This document shows positions 50,784-60,353 of a stretch of DNA of 64,000 nt, in pieces; position 1 is the stretch's first letter, and every line of letters begins with the position of its first letter. Source of the stretch: Desulfurobacteriaceae bacterium (GTDB lineage Bacteria > Aquificota > Aquificia > Desulfurobacteriales > Desulfurobacteriaceae). Under the pieces are notes generated by a model. It worked only from the letters and a program-made list of their open reading frames with translations, was not told the origin of the DNA and did no database searches. The stretch is taken from positions 31,430-95,429 of the forward strand of contig JALSNF010000036.1 of the NCBI GenBank assembly GCA_026987115.1. The letters run 5' to 3'. The position numbers were made by a program, and so were the translations under genes.

Positions 50784-51381
50784 CTATTACCTCCGTCAAC
50801 CTCCTTACGGGGAAGGCACCTTCCCTTATTACTTTTAGGCCGTCTATTAAAGAAACTATCGTTGAAGGCTCGCCAAAGCTTTTTCCCTCTACGCACAAGG
50901 GAACCTTACCGTTAAAGTAGTCCCTGCACTCTTTACAGTTTCGGGCAGGCTTTTTCCCGGAAGGGTTTGCGCTGGGAGCAAAGAGGGGATGGGAGAGCTC
51001 TATAACTTTAAGGAGAAAGTCGTCCTTGGGAATTCTTATCCCTAAGTTGTCCCTGCGGAAAATCTCCCTAAAAGGGGAATCTTTTTTAAGGGGAAGTACT
51101 AAAGTTAGGGGAGCAGGGTAGAGCTCCTTTAGCTTTTCAAAGAGCTCTTTTTCTACCTCTACGCCGTACCTAACCGCCTCTTCAAGGCTATTAAAGAGAA
51201 CCACTAACGGCTTTGAGAGCTCCCTTCCCTTTATTCTGTAAACTCTCTCTACCGCCTCCTTTATTAGAGAGCTCCCAACTAGTCCGTATAGGGTATCTGT
51301 AGGGAGGCAAACCAGCTCTCCTTTCTTTATAACTTCTGAAACTAAAGGAGCACTTGAGAGCTCCTTTTTAACCACCCTCAT
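50776..51381 (-). CDS. L-threonylcarbamoyladenylate synthase (Sua5/YciO/YrdC)
   Basis: GELVCLPTDTLYGLVGSSL, KGRELSKPLVVLF, PLTLVLPLK, FAPSANPSG. Confidence 0.94.
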   Translation of the reverse strand: MRVVKKELSSAPLVSEVIKKGELVCLPTDTLYGLVGSSLIKEAVERVYRIKGRELSKPLVVLFNSLEEAVRYGVEVEKELFEKLKELYPAPLTLVLPLKKDSPFREIFRRDNLGIRIPKDDFLLKVIELSHPLFAPSANPSGKKPARNCKECRDYFNGKVPLCVEGKSFGEPSTIVSLIDGLKVIREGAFPVRRLTEVIGG

Positions 51382-52267
51382 CCTTCTCCCTAATCTCTAA
51401 AAGGTGCTTGTTGTAAAGGAAGATAAGCTCTCCCTTATTGCACCTTAGCTCCCTTGCAACAGGATTACACTTTGCCTTAAGGATAAAGAAGATGTCTTTT
51501 TCGTAAACCTCGTCCAGCGTCTCAAAGTTTGCTTGGCCCTTTGATATAACGAAAAAGGCCTTGTCCCAAGCTTCTTTAAAGGCCTTAGGAGCTCCCTTTA
51601 GGTCTATCCCTATAACGTCGCTTCCAGAGTCAACGATGTCATCTACAACCTCGTCAATCTTAACCTTTAAGGCATCTTCCAAGGTTGCGTCGTTTAAGAC
51701 GGGAGCTCCCCTTACCGCAAGGACAACTTTAAGCCCCCTCTCCTTAAGCTCCCTTATAAGGAACTTGTCAAAGACAATCTCTCCTGCGTTGTCTGCAAGG
51801 TACAAAACGCTCTTTCCGGAGACCAAAAACCTCTCAAAAATAGCCTCGTCGTAATAGGCAAAGGGAGTTTTAAAGAAGTCTTTGATTTCCCTCTCAAGGT
51901 CAAAGGAAGTTGGAACTGCAAAGTCTATAACGTTCCCGAGGGCGGCAAGCTTAACGGCCACGGCAAGCCTGTTTTCCGCCTTTAAGTAAAACTCTTCATA
52001 AAGTATAGGCTCAAGCTTTAAAGCTATTGAGTTGTACTTATCTTTTAGGTTTTTAAAAGGGTCTTCTACCTTACTTTCCTTCTTAAATATCCTGTGAACA
52101 AAGGTTGCGTTGTAGCCTGGGGAAAGTTCAGGCTTAAGGTCCTTATACAAGAACTTGGCAACCTTTCTCTCTATGCTTATGGTATCCTCACGGCTTAGTC
52201 CGGCAACTTTCGCAGTTTTGACTATCTGATTTAAAAAGCAAGGCAAACACTCTGGATAAACTCTCAT
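51368..52267 (-). CDS. DUF89/ARMT1-like damage-control phosphatase
   Basis: ECLPCFLNQIVKTAKVAGL; VLYLADNAGEIVFDKFLIREL; ISKGQANFETL. Confidence 0.9.
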   Translation of the reverse strand: MRVYPECLPCFLNQIVKTAKVAGLSREDTISIERKVAKFLYKDLKPELSPGYNATFVHRIFKKESKVEDPFKNLKDKYNSIALKLEPILYEEFYLKAENRLAVAVKLAALGNVIDFAVPTSFDLEREIKDFFKTPFAYYDEAIFERFLVSGKSVLYLADNAGEIVFDKFLIRELKERGLKVVLAVRGAPVLNDATLEDALKVKIDEVVDDIVDSGSDVIGIDLKGAPKAFKEAWDKAFFVISKGQANFETLDEVYEKDIFFILKAKCNPVARELRCNKGELIFLYNKHLLEIREKDEGG

Positions 52268-52268
52268 A

Positions 52269-52736
52269 CTATCCCTCTAAAACCCTCTTTTTCATCTCTT
52301 CTCTATAAGCTTTGAGCTTTTCCCTTAACTCTGGGTACTTTATGGCCATTATCTCAACTGCAAGAACTGCAGCGTTTTTCGCCCCTGCCTTTCCTATAGT
52401 AACAGTTGCAACTGGAACACCTCCCGGCATCTGAACTATTGAAAGTAAAGAGTCAATACCCTTTAAAGGTGAAGCGTCAAGTGGAACCCCTATAACGGGA
52501 AGGGTAGTTTTAGCGGCTATTACTCCTCCAAGGTGGGCAGCGTAGCCAGCTGCGGCTATTATAACTTCATACTCCTCTTCTGCCCCCTCACAGAACTTTA
52601 TCACCTCGTCAATTGTCCTGTGGGCAGAAAGGACTTTAACCTCGTAAGGAACCCCAAATTCCTCTAAAGTCTTTACGCAACTTTCCATTACCGGAAGGTC
52701 AGACTTACTTCCCATTACCACTGCAACCTTTTTCAC
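52269..52736 (-). CDS. purE: 5-(carboxyamino)imidazole ribonucleotide mutase
   Basis: VAVVMGSKSDLPVMESCVKTLEEFGVPYEVKVLSAHRT, AAAGYAAHLGGVIAAKTTLPVIGVP. Confidence 0.97.
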   Translation of the reverse strand: MKKVAVVMGSKSDLPVMESCVKTLEEFGVPYEVKVLSAHRTIDEVIKFCEGAEEEYEVIIAAAGYAAHLGGVIAAKTTLPVIGVPLDASPLKGIDSLLSIVQMPGGVPVATVTIGKAGAKNAAVLAVEIMAIKYPELREKLKAYREEMKKRVLEG

Positions 52737-53613
52737 CTTTAGCCTCCACTTTTACAGGTTTTGAGAGGTTTCCTGCCTTATCTACTGCGTAGATAAAAAC
52801 CCCTTTAGGGCGTTTACTGAAGGTATAGTATATCCCTTTCACGGAAAACCTCTCTTTTCCGGAAACTATTAAGTAGCCAACAACGTCCTTTGAAGGGGAC
52901 GGTTCCCACACGAGGAGGCAAGTTTTACAGCAAATAAGTAATGGGTTTTCTGGAGGAAGGGGAGGAACCCTATCTGCAGGGGTTAACTTTATAGGAGGAG
53001 AAACCTTCCCTTTTAAACTGCCACTACTAAACCTTAAATAGTAGGTGTACTCCTTTCCGTTTTTAACATCCTTGTCAACAAAGAGACTAGTTCCATTTAA
53101 AACCGTAAAGGGAGTCGTAAACGGCGGTTTCTGATTTTTAAAAACTTCAACTTGATATCCTTCGTAGGGCTTTAAAAGGAGTTTTACAAAGCCGTCCCCG
53201 GCAACGGCTTTTTCTATTTGAGGAACTCTTTCAATAGGCTCTTTTCCTACAATGCACCTTGGCTCTGAAGGCTTACTCTTTCTTCCACTGTAAATGGAAA
53301 CTACTTGATAGCACCTCTTTTCTCTTAAACCTATAGGCAAGTCTTTAAAGTAGTTTTCCTTGGTCTTTACCTTTCTCTTTCCAAAATTTATCAAAATCAG
53401 ATAGCTTACTTTATTTGGTTCAGAAAGTTTCCTGCCGTCGCTAAAGGTCTTTGTTTTCTCCCACCATAGAAGTGGAGCCGTGTAGTCTTGAACAAGGCCC
53501 TTTACCTTTGGAGTTTGAGGGACTTTAGAGTAAGGGGGTTTTGGAGGAGCTCTGTGGCCACAAGTAGTAAATGAGAAAAGGAGAGGAAAGGTGAGGAAGA
53601 TTAACTTTTTCAA
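52705..53613 (-). CDS. putative lipoprotein with fibronectin type III-like domains
   Basis: N-terminal signal with FTTCGHRAPPKPPYSK; repeated FN3-like strands; 32-nt overlap with purE start. Confidence 0.65.
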   Translation of the reverse strand: MKKLIFLTFPLLFSFTTCGHRAPPKPPYSKVPQTPKVKGLVQDYTAPLLWWEKTKTFSDGRKLSEPNKVSYLILINFGKRKVKTKENYFKDLPIGLREKRCYQVVSIYSGRKSKPSEPRCIVGKEPIERVPQIEKAVAGDGFVKLLLKPYEGYQVEVFKNQKPPFTTPFTVLNGTSLFVDKDVKNGKEYTYYLRFSSGSLKGKVSPPIKLTPADRVPPLPPENPLLICCKTCLLVWEPSPSKDVVGYLIVSGKERFSVKGIYYTFSKRPKGVFIYAVDKAGNLSKPVKVEAKGEKGCSGNGK

Positions 53614-53683
53614 ATTACAACCTCCTTTTTAGCCATTACAGTTGTTATAATTTTCTCAAATTCCCCTTCAAGGAGGTTTTACC

Positions 53684-54256
53684 GTGCCTTCAATAGACGT
53701 AAACCAGATTTCTAAAGGAATGAAGCTAGAGATTGACGGAGCTCCCTACGAGATAGTTGACTACCAACACGTAAAACCCGGTAAAGGCCAAGCCTTTGCG
53801 AGAATTAAACTAAAAAACCTTAAAACGGGAAACGTAGTTGAGAAAACCTACAAGGTAGGAGAAAAGCTACAGCTTGCAGACTTTGAAGAGAGGGAAATGG
53901 AATACCTCTACAACGACGGAGAGTTTTACTACTTTATGGACACGAAAACCTACGAACAGGTAGGAGTTCCGGCTACCTCTTTAGGAGAAAAGGCAAAGTT
54001 CTTAAAAGAAAATACGGAAGTAGTAGTTCAGTTTTACAAGGGAGAAGCTATTTCCGTAAAACTCCCAAAAAGCATAGTTTTACAAGTTGTTGACACAGAG
54101 CCCGGCTTTAAAGGGGATACGGTCAGCAACGTTACAAAGCCTGCAACCCTTGAAACAGGAGCGGTCATCCAGGTTCCAATGTTCATAAATCCGGGAGACA
54201 CGGTAAGAGTGAACCCTGAAACGGGAGAGTACATAGAGAGGGTTAACGCAAAGTAG
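53684..54256 (+). CDS. efp: elongation factor P
   Basis: DVNQISKGMKLEIDGAPYEIVDYQHVKPGKGQAFARIKLKNLKTGNVVEKTYK. Confidence 0.98.
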   Translation: MPSIDVNQISKGMKLEIDGAPYEIVDYQHVKPGKGQAFARIKLKNLKTGNVVEKTYKVGEKLQLADFEEREMEYLYNDGEFYYFMDTKTYEQVGVPATSLGEKAKFLKENTEVVVQFYKGEAISVKLPKSIVLQVVDTEPGFKGDTVSNVTKPATLETGAVIQVPMFINPGDTVRVNPETGEYIERVNAK

Positions 54257-54265
54257 GAGGGAATT

Positions 54266-54688
54266 TTGATAGAAAAGATAAAAGAGCTCTTAAAAAGCCT
54301 TGAAAATACCTCTATTGAAGAGGTAGAACTTGAGGCCGAAGGCTTTAAGCTAAGGGCAAAGTTCAAAAGGGAAGGAGAGCTCCCTAAAGCTCCACTACAA
54401 CCTAGTAAGGAAGTTAAAGAGGAAGGAAGAGAAGAAGAAAAGGAAAACTACTTTGTAGTAGAATCTCCTATGGTTGGCACTTTTTACAGAGCTCCCGCTC
54501 CCGGAGCTGAACCCTTCGTTAAAGAGGGAGACTACGTTGAAAAGGGACAAACCCTGTGTATAATTGAGGCCCTCAAAGTTATGAACGAGATAGAGTCTGA
54601 AGTCTCAGGAATCGTAAAGAAAATCCTCGTTGAAAACGGCCAACCTGTTGAGTACGGACAGCCCCTTTTCTACATAGAACCGAGGTAA
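54266..54688 (+). CDS. accB: acetyl-CoA carboxylase biotin carboxyl carrier protein
   Basis: [46 protein letters not shown] (biotinylation EALKVMN; alanine-leucine variant of EAMKMMN). Confidence 0.96.
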   Translation: MIEKIKELLKSLENTSIEEVELEAEGFKLRAKFKREGELPKAPLQPSKEVKEEGREEEKENYFVVESPMVGTFYRAPAPGAEPFVKEGDYVEKGQTLCIIEALKVMNEIESEVSGIVKKILVENGQPVEYGQPLFYIEPR

Positions 54689-54692
54689 TTAA

Positions 54693-56051
54693 ATGTTTAA
54701 AAAGCTCTTAATAGCAAACAGGGGAGAGATAGCGGTAAGGATAATTAGGACCTGCAAGGAGCTAGGCATATCTACCGTTGCCGTGTATTCAAAAGCAGAC
54801 AAAAACTCCCTTCACGTTTACCTGGCAGACGAGGCAGTGTGCGTAGGAGGCCCCCTTCCCCAAGAGAGCTACCTAAACATCCCTGCAATAATAGCAGCGG
54901 CAGAGCTAACCGGAGCAGACGCCATTCACCCTGGATACGGCTTTCTCTCTGAAAACCCGGGTTTTGCCGAAATATGCAAAGCTTGCGGTATAGAGTTTGT
55001 AGGACCTTCGCCGGAAACTATGGTTCTAATGGGAGACAAGGCAAAAGCAAGGGAAGTGGCCGTTAAAGCGGGAGTGCCGGTAGTTCCCGGAAGTGGATTA
55101 ATAAAAAATGCTAAAGAGGCCTTGGAGTTTGCAAGAAAAGTAGGATTTCCCGTCCTCGTAAAGGCTGCCCACGGAGGCGGCGGAAGGGGAATGAGGCTAA
55201 TAGAGAGGGAAGAAGAAGCCGAAACTTTAATAGTAACCGCAATGGCAGAAGCAGAAGCTGCCTTTGGAAGCGGAGAGGTCTATATAGAGAAATACTTAAT
55301 AGAGCCCAGACACGTAGAAGTTCAGATAATCGCAGACAAGCACGGAAACGTCTTCACCCTCGGAGAAAGGGAGTGCTCACTTCAAAGGAGACATCAGAAA
55401 ATAGTTGAAGAGTCTCCGTCTCCTTTCGTTGACGAAACTTTAAGGGAAGAACTATATAAAGCAGCTAAGAAAATTGCCGAATATATAGGATATGTAGGAG
55501 CCGGAACGGTAGAATTTCTAATAGATAAAGATAAGAACTTCTACTTTATAGAGATGAACACGCGAATTCAAGTTGAACACCCCATAACCGAAATGGTCTT
55601 TAACAAAGACCTCATAGCAATGCAAATAGCCGTAGCCGCGGGAGAGGAAGTTGACTTAAGTCAAACAAGCCCTAAAGGCCACGCTATAGAATTTAGGATA
55701 AACTGTGAAGATTACGAAAAGGACTTTAGGCCTTCTCCCGGCAGAATAAGAAAACTCTTAATTCCGGGAGGTTTTGGAGTTAGAGTTGATACCTACATTT
55801 ACGAAGGTTATGAAGTTCCCGTTTACTACGATTCCCTTTTGGGAAAACTTATAGTATGGGGAGAAAACAGGAAAGAGGCAATAAAGAGAGGAAAGAGAGC
55901 CTTAAGCGAGTTTATAATTGAGGGAGAGTTAAAAACTCTAATACCCTTTCACGAGAAGATACTTGAAAGCGAGGAGTTCTTAAAGGGAAATTACAACACT
56001 AAAAGCTTGGAAGAGGCTATACTACCTAGGATATTAAAAGCCTCCTCTTAA
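54693..56051 (+). CDS. accC: acetyl-CoA carboxylase biotin carboxylase subunit
   Basis: MFKKLLIANRGEIAVRIIRTCKELGISTVAVYSKADKNSLHV, HGGGGRGMRLI. Confidence 0.97.
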   Translation: MFKKLLIANRGEIAVRIIRTCKELGISTVAVYSKADKNSLHVYLADEAVCVGGPLPQESYLNIPAIIAAAELTGADAIHPGYGFLSENPGFAEICKACGIEFVGPSPETMVLMGDKAKAREVAVKAGVPVVPGSGLIKNAKEALEFARKVGFPVLVKAAHGGGGRGMRLIEREEEAETLIVTAMAEAEAAFGSGEVYIEKYLIEPRHVEVQIIADKHGNVFTLGERECSLQRRHQKIVEESPSPFVDETLREELYKAAKKIAEYIGYVGAGTVEFLIDKDKNFYFIEMNTRIQVEHPITEMVFNKDLIAMQIAVAAGEEVDLSQTSPKGHAIEFRINCEDYEKDFRPSPGRIRKLLIPGGFGVRVDTYIYEGYEVPVYYDSLLGKLIVWGENRKEAIKRGKRALSEFIIEGELKTLIPFHEKILESEEFLKGNYNTKSLEEAILPRILKASS

Positions 56052-56071
56052 TGTTCTTTGGAGGAAAGGAA

Positions 56072-56533
56072 ATGGCTAATTCAAAGTCGGAGAAGTTAAA
56101 AACTTGGCTTAAAGAATACTTAAAGGAATTCGGAGAGTACAGTGGAACTGTTGAGGAGCTCTCAAACCTTGCAAACGCCTCTCCCTACCTTATAAAGAAA
56201 GTCTTGTCTGAGCTTGAAGAAGAGGGGTTTTTAAAGGCAGAAGTAAAAAGGGGAAAGGGCCTAGTAGTGGAGCTCCTTAAAAAAGAAGAGAGCAAAAAGG
56301 AAGAAAAAGAAGCTAAGGAAAAAGAGGGAAAGGCCAAGAAAGAGAAGAAAAAATCTCTTCAAGACCAAGTTCTTACCTCCCTTTTAGGCAAAGAGGTAGT
56401 AGTCTTCTTAATAAGCGGAACGAGGCTTGAAGGGACCTTGCTTGACTTTGACAACTTCACGCTGTCCTTAACAGCTCCCAAGGGGAAGTCATTAGTCTAT
56501 AAACACGCAGTAGCCACAATTCTTTACGAGTAG
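56072..56533 (+). CDS. predicted winged-helix-like N-terminus plus charged linker plus C-terminal Hfq-like Sm domain (copy 1)
   Basis: C-term SLQDQVLTSLLGKEVVVFLISGTRLEGTLLDFDNFTLSLTAPKGKSLVYKHAVATILYE aligns by eye with Hfq (SLQDPFLNALR...[25 protein letters not shown]...VYKHAISTVV); ATG at 56072 preceded by GGAGGAAAGG. Confidence 0.82.
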   Translation: MANSKSEKLKTWLKEYLKEFGEYSGTVEELSNLANASPYLIKKVLSELEEEGFLKAEVKRGKGLVVELLKKEESKKEEKEAKEKEGKAKKEKKKSLQDQVLTSLLGKEVVVFLISGTRLEGTLLDFDNFTLSLTAPKGKSLVYKHAVATILYE

Positions 56534-56538
56534 AGAAG

Positions 56539-57033
56539 ATGAAAAGGTATAAGACCCTGGAAGAAGCCCAAATAGAGCTCATAGAACTCTTAGAAGAGGT
56601 AGGAGAATACAGGGGAACCCTTGAAGAGCTGGCAAGGGAGCTCTCGGTTCGCCCGGAAAACGTTAGACCCCTCCTTCAACTACTAAAGTCTTCAGGGGAC
56701 ATAGTTTACGAAGAAACCGACGAATACTTTATAGTTAAACCGGCAACTTCAGTTAGCTTTATACCTCCCACTTTAACGCCTCAACAGGAAAAGGAGATAA
56801 AGGAGAAGGTAAAGGAAGGGTATAAAGTGGTTGCCTGTTCAACTTTAGGAGGGGTTCAAAGTAGAGAGCTACGCAAAATGCTTGGAAAGAGGATAACAAT
56901 TTACTTTAGAAACGGGAGCAAACTTGAAGCAAAACTAAAAGGTTTTGACAGGTTCTGCTTAAAACTGAGAAACTACATGGGAAACATACTTGCCTACAAG
57001 CACGCAGTGTCAACGATTATCTACAAAGAGTAA
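56539..57033 (+). CDS. predicted winged-helix-like N-terminus plus C-terminal Hfq-like Sm domain (copy 2, tandem paralogue)
   Basis: C-term SRELRKMLGKRITIYFRNGSKLEAKLKGFDRFCLKLRNYMGNILAYKHAVSTIIYKE; N-term EVGEYRGTLEELARELSVRPENVRPLLQLLKSSGDIVYEETDEYFIV parallels copy 1. Confidence 0.8.
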   Translation: MKRYKTLEEAQIELIELLEEVGEYRGTLEELARELSVRPENVRPLLQLLKSSGDIVYEETDEYFIVKPATSVSFIPPTLTPQQEKEIKEKVKEGYKVVACSTLGGVQSRELRKMLGKRITIYFRNGSKLEAKLKGFDRFCLKLRNYMGNILAYKHAVSTIIYKE

Positions 57034-57083
57034 GTTCCCTTCCACTTTAAGGTTCACCCTTATTCGGCCACTAAGGAGGAGTT

Positions 57084-59189
57084 TTGGAAAGCATTTTAAA
57101 GGGACTAAACCAGAGGCAGAAAGAGGCAGTTATCTACTTTGACTCTCCCCTTTTAGTCCTTGCAGGTGCAGGCTCAGGCAAGACCAGGGTAATTACCTAC
57201 AAAATCCTGTACATGATAGAGAAACTAAAGTTTGAACCAGAGAGGATTTTAGCTATAACCTTCACAAACAAGGCAGCCAAAGAGATGAAAGAGAGGGTTG
57301 AGTCTCTGCTAGGCAAGTCTTGTCCTGTTTGGGTTTCAACTTTTCACTCTTTCTGTTTAAGGGTTCTCCGCTCTTACGGAGACAAAGTAGGAGTTAAAAG
57401 GGACTTTTTAGTAATTGACGAAGAGGACAGGAGAGCTCTCCTAAAGAGCGTAGTTAAAGAGCTTAACCTTGACCAGGAGCTCTACTCCCCCCAGAAGTTA
57501 GTCCCTATAATAAGCGGCATAAAAAACGGCTCAATATCAACCGATTCTTTAATTTCAGATTACGATAAACTCCACGCCGTTTACGAACTTTACGCAAGAA
57601 AGCTCAAAGAGACAAATTCCCTTGACTTTGACGACTTACTCCTTTTCGGAAAAGAGCTCCTTAAAAATACCCAAATAGGGGAAAAGCTATCAGACTACTT
57701 TAGATATCTACTAATTGACGAATACCAAGACACAAACAAAGTTCAGTATGAAATAGCAAAGGCGTTAACTATAAAAAAGGGAAACATATGTGCCGTAGGA
57801 GACGAAGACCAGTGCATCTACACTTGGAGAGGAGCAAACATAGAAAACATCCTCTCCTTTGAAAAAGACTTTAAAGGAGCCAAAGTAATAAAGCTTGAAA
57901 AGAACTATAGGTGCACCAAAACTATACTCCTTGCGGCAAACGCCGTCATATCAAACAACACTTTTAGGAAAGGCAAGGAGCTCTACACAGAAAACCCAAA
58001 AGGGGAGCCTATAAGGCTCTACAAGGCACAGAACGAAATTGACGAAGCCCTCTTTATCGCAAAAACAATTAAACACCTCCTAAAAAAGGGACATAGGTTT
58101 AAAGATTTTGCAGTCTTTTACAGGACAAACTCCCTGTCAAGAGTACTGGAAGAGGCACTAAGGAGAGAAGGAATACCCTACCAAATTGTAGGTGGATTAA
58201 AGTTCTACGAAAGGAAAGAGGTAAAAGACATAATAGCCTACTTAAGGTTAATCCTGTTAGAAAAGGACGAAATCTCCCTACTTAGAGTACTAAATGTTCC
58301 GAAAAGAGGATTGGGAGAGAAGAGCCAGTTCCTACTAAAGGAGGCCTTAAAGGCCTCTAATGACACAATATCGGCACTTTTAGAGCTTAAAAACCACTTA
58401 AAACAGGAAAGGCAAAAAAAGGGAGTTGAATCTCTAATTGAGCTTTTAAAAGAGCTTAAAAGGAAGTGTGAAACCTTACCTCCTTACGACCTAATCTCTT
58501 ACCTAGTTAAAAAGTTAGACTATGAGTCCTATTTAAGGGAAGAGTTCCCTGAAAGCTGGGAGCAGAGACTTGAAAACGTAAGAGAGCTTGGAAACTCAAT
58601 TGAGGAGTTTGCAGAGAGAAACCGCTTAAAGGGAAAAGAAGCCTACATTGAATTCCTAAACGACCTATCTCTATCTTCAGACCAAGACCAGATGGAAGAG
58701 GGAGATAAGGTCTCTCTAATGACAGTTCACGCATCTAAAGGACTTGAGTTTCCCGTAGTCTTCGTTTCAGCCCTTGAAGAGGGGATATTCCCACACGTTC
58801 GCTCTTCAAACTCAAGCACAGAAGTAGAAGAGGAAAGGAGGCTCTTTTACGTTGCAATAACGAGAGCTAAAGAACTGCTAATTCTCTCCCACTCCAAAGA
58901 GAGAAGACTCTTTGGAAATAGAAAGCCTACAACGCCCTCAAGGTTCTTATCAGAGATTCCGGAAAACCTCGTTAAAGAGGTTAAAAAGAGAGCTCCTAAA
59001 AAGGCCGTAGTTAAAGATGAAACTAAACAGGAAGAGTTTAAAAGGCCAAAGCTAGTTTACCACGAAAAGTTTGGAAAGGGAGTAGTAAAGAGAGTAGAAG
59101 GAAGGGGAGAGAGTGCAAAAATTACGGCTCTTTTTGTAAACTACGGTGAAAAGACGGTGATAATGAAGTTCTTGAAAATCCTTTCTTAA
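57084..59189 (+). CDS. UvrD/PcrA-type ATP-dependent DNA helicase
   Basis: GLNQRQKEAVIYFDSPLLVLAGAGSGKTRVITYKI, LLIDEYQDTNKVQYEI, GDEDQCIYTWRGANIENI, MTVHASKGLEFPVVF. Confidence 0.96.
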   Translation: MESILKGLNQRQKEAVIYFDSPLLVLAGAGSGKTRVITYKILYMIEKLKFEPERILAITFTNKAAKEMKERVESLLGKSCPVWVSTFHSFCLRVLRSYGDKVGVKRDFLVIDEEDRRALLKSVVKELNLDQELYSPQKLVPIISGIKNGSISTDSLISDYDKLHAVYELYARKLKETNSLDFDDLLLFGKELLKNTQIGEKLSDYFRYLLIDEYQDTNKVQYEIAKALTIKKGNICAVGDEDQCIYTWRGANIENILSFEKDFKGAKVIKLEKNYRCTKTILLAANAVISNNTFRKGKELYTENPKGEPIRLYKAQNEIDEALFIAKTIKHLLKKGHRFKDFAVFYRTNSLSRVLEEALRREGIPYQIVGGLKFYERKEVKDIIAYLRLILLEKDEISLLRVLNVPKRGLGEKSQFLLKEALKASNDTISALLELKNHLKQERQKKGVESLIELLKELKRKCETLPPYDLISYLVKKLDYESYLREEFPESWEQRLENVRELGNSIEEFAERNRLKGKEAYIEFLNDLSLSSDQDQMEEGDKVSLMTVHASKGLEFPVVFVSALEEGIFPHVRSSNSSTEVEEERRLFYVAITRAKELLILSHSKERRLFGNRKPTTPSRFLSEIPENLVKEVKKRAPKKAVVKDETKQEEFKRPKLVYHEKFGKGVVKRVEGRGESAKITALFVNYGEKTVIMKFLKILS

Positions 59190-59200
59190 AGGAGGAAGTC

Positions 59201-60352
59201 TTGAAGCCAATAAAGAGGAGGCTGTTAACTCCCGGACCTACAATGGTTCCAGAGAGAGTCTTAGAAGCCCTTTCAAGGCCTACCCTTTACCACCGCTCCC
59301 CTGAATTTAAAGAGGTCTTCCTGCAAACAAGGGAGCTCTTAAAAGAGGTAATGGGGGTTAAAGGGGAAGTCTTAATACTTACAAGTTCTGGGACAGGCGC
59401 TATGGAGGCTGCCGTCTCAAACCTCTTTAACCCTGGAGACAGCGCGGTAGTTGTAGTAGGAGGGAAGTTTGGCCAAAGGTGGGAAGAGCTGTGTAGGACT
59501 TTTAAAGTAAACCCAATAGTTATAAACGTTGAATGGGGCAAAAGCGTAAACCCCGAAGAGGTTAAAAGAGCAGTTGAGGAAAACAAAGGAGTAAAGGGAG
59601 TTCTGGTTCAAATATGCGAAACCTCAACGGGAACAGTTCACGACGTAAAAGCCATAGGAGAGGCAGTTAAAGAACTTGACGATGTTTTACTAATAGCAGA
59701 CGGCATCACAGCCTACGGAGTTTACAACATACCAAGTGATGAGTGGGGGATAGACGTTGCGATAACGGGCTCCCAGAAGGCTTTAATGACTCCTCCCGGC
59801 CTTGCAGTAATCACTTTAAACCATAAGGCTCTAAAGAGACTAGAGGAAGTAAAGGAGAGAGCTTACTACTTTAACCTTAAAAAAGAGGTGAAACAGCAAC
59901 AAAAAGGACAAACAGCCTACACTACAGCCACAAACTTGGTAGTTGCCCTTAACGAAGCCTTAAAGATGATAGTTGAAGAGGGAATAGAGGAAGTTGCAAA
60001 GAGGCACAGCCTTTTAGCAGAAGCAACAAGGGAAGGAATTAAAGCCATAGGACTCAAGCTCTTTTCTGAGAAACCTGCAAACGGAGTTACTGCAATCCTA
60101 TCCCCTAAAGGGATTGACGGACAAGAGGTTGTAAAAGTAGCACGCCAAGAGTTTGGAATAACTATAGCTGGAGGTCAGGAGCACTTAAAAGGGAAGATAT
60201 TTAGACTCTCCCACATGGGATACGTTGACCAGTTTGACGTTTTAACGGCCCTTGAGGTGGTGGAGCTCTCCCTTTACAAACTGGGATATAGGGAATTTAA
60301 ACTGGGAGACAGCGTTAGAGCAGCTATGGAAGTATTCTTAAAAGGAGGTTAA
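59201..60352 (+). CDS. alanine-glyoxylate/serine-pyruvate aminotransferase family protein
   Basis: RRLLTPGPTMVPERVLEALSRPTLYHRSPEF, TSSGTGAMEAAVSNL, ITGSQKALMTPPGLAVI. Confidence 0.93.
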   Translation: MKPIKRRLLTPGPTMVPERVLEALSRPTLYHRSPEFKEVFLQTRELLKEVMGVKGEVLILTSSGTGAMEAAVSNLFNPGDSAVVVVGGKFGQRWEELCRTFKVNPIVINVEWGKSVNPEEVKRAVEENKGVKGVLVQICETSTGTVHDVKAIGEAVKELDDVLLIADGITAYGVYNIPSDEWGIDVAITGSQKALMTPPGLAVITLNHKALKRLEEVKERAYYFNLKKEVKQQQKGQTAYTTATNLVVALNEALKMIVEEGIEEVAKRHSLLAEATREGIKAIGLKLFSEKPANGVTAILSPKGIDGQEVVKVARQEFGITIAGGQEHLKGKIFRLSHMGYVDQFDVLTALEVVELSLYKLGYREFKLGDSVRAAMEVFLKGG

Positions 60353-60353
60353 G

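Noticed and set aside
54555-54610. Altered biotinylation motif EALKVMN in AccB as possible loss of function
   Set aside because: Lysine and flanking residues are retained and variants of EAMKM occur in functional BCCPs; not unusual enough.
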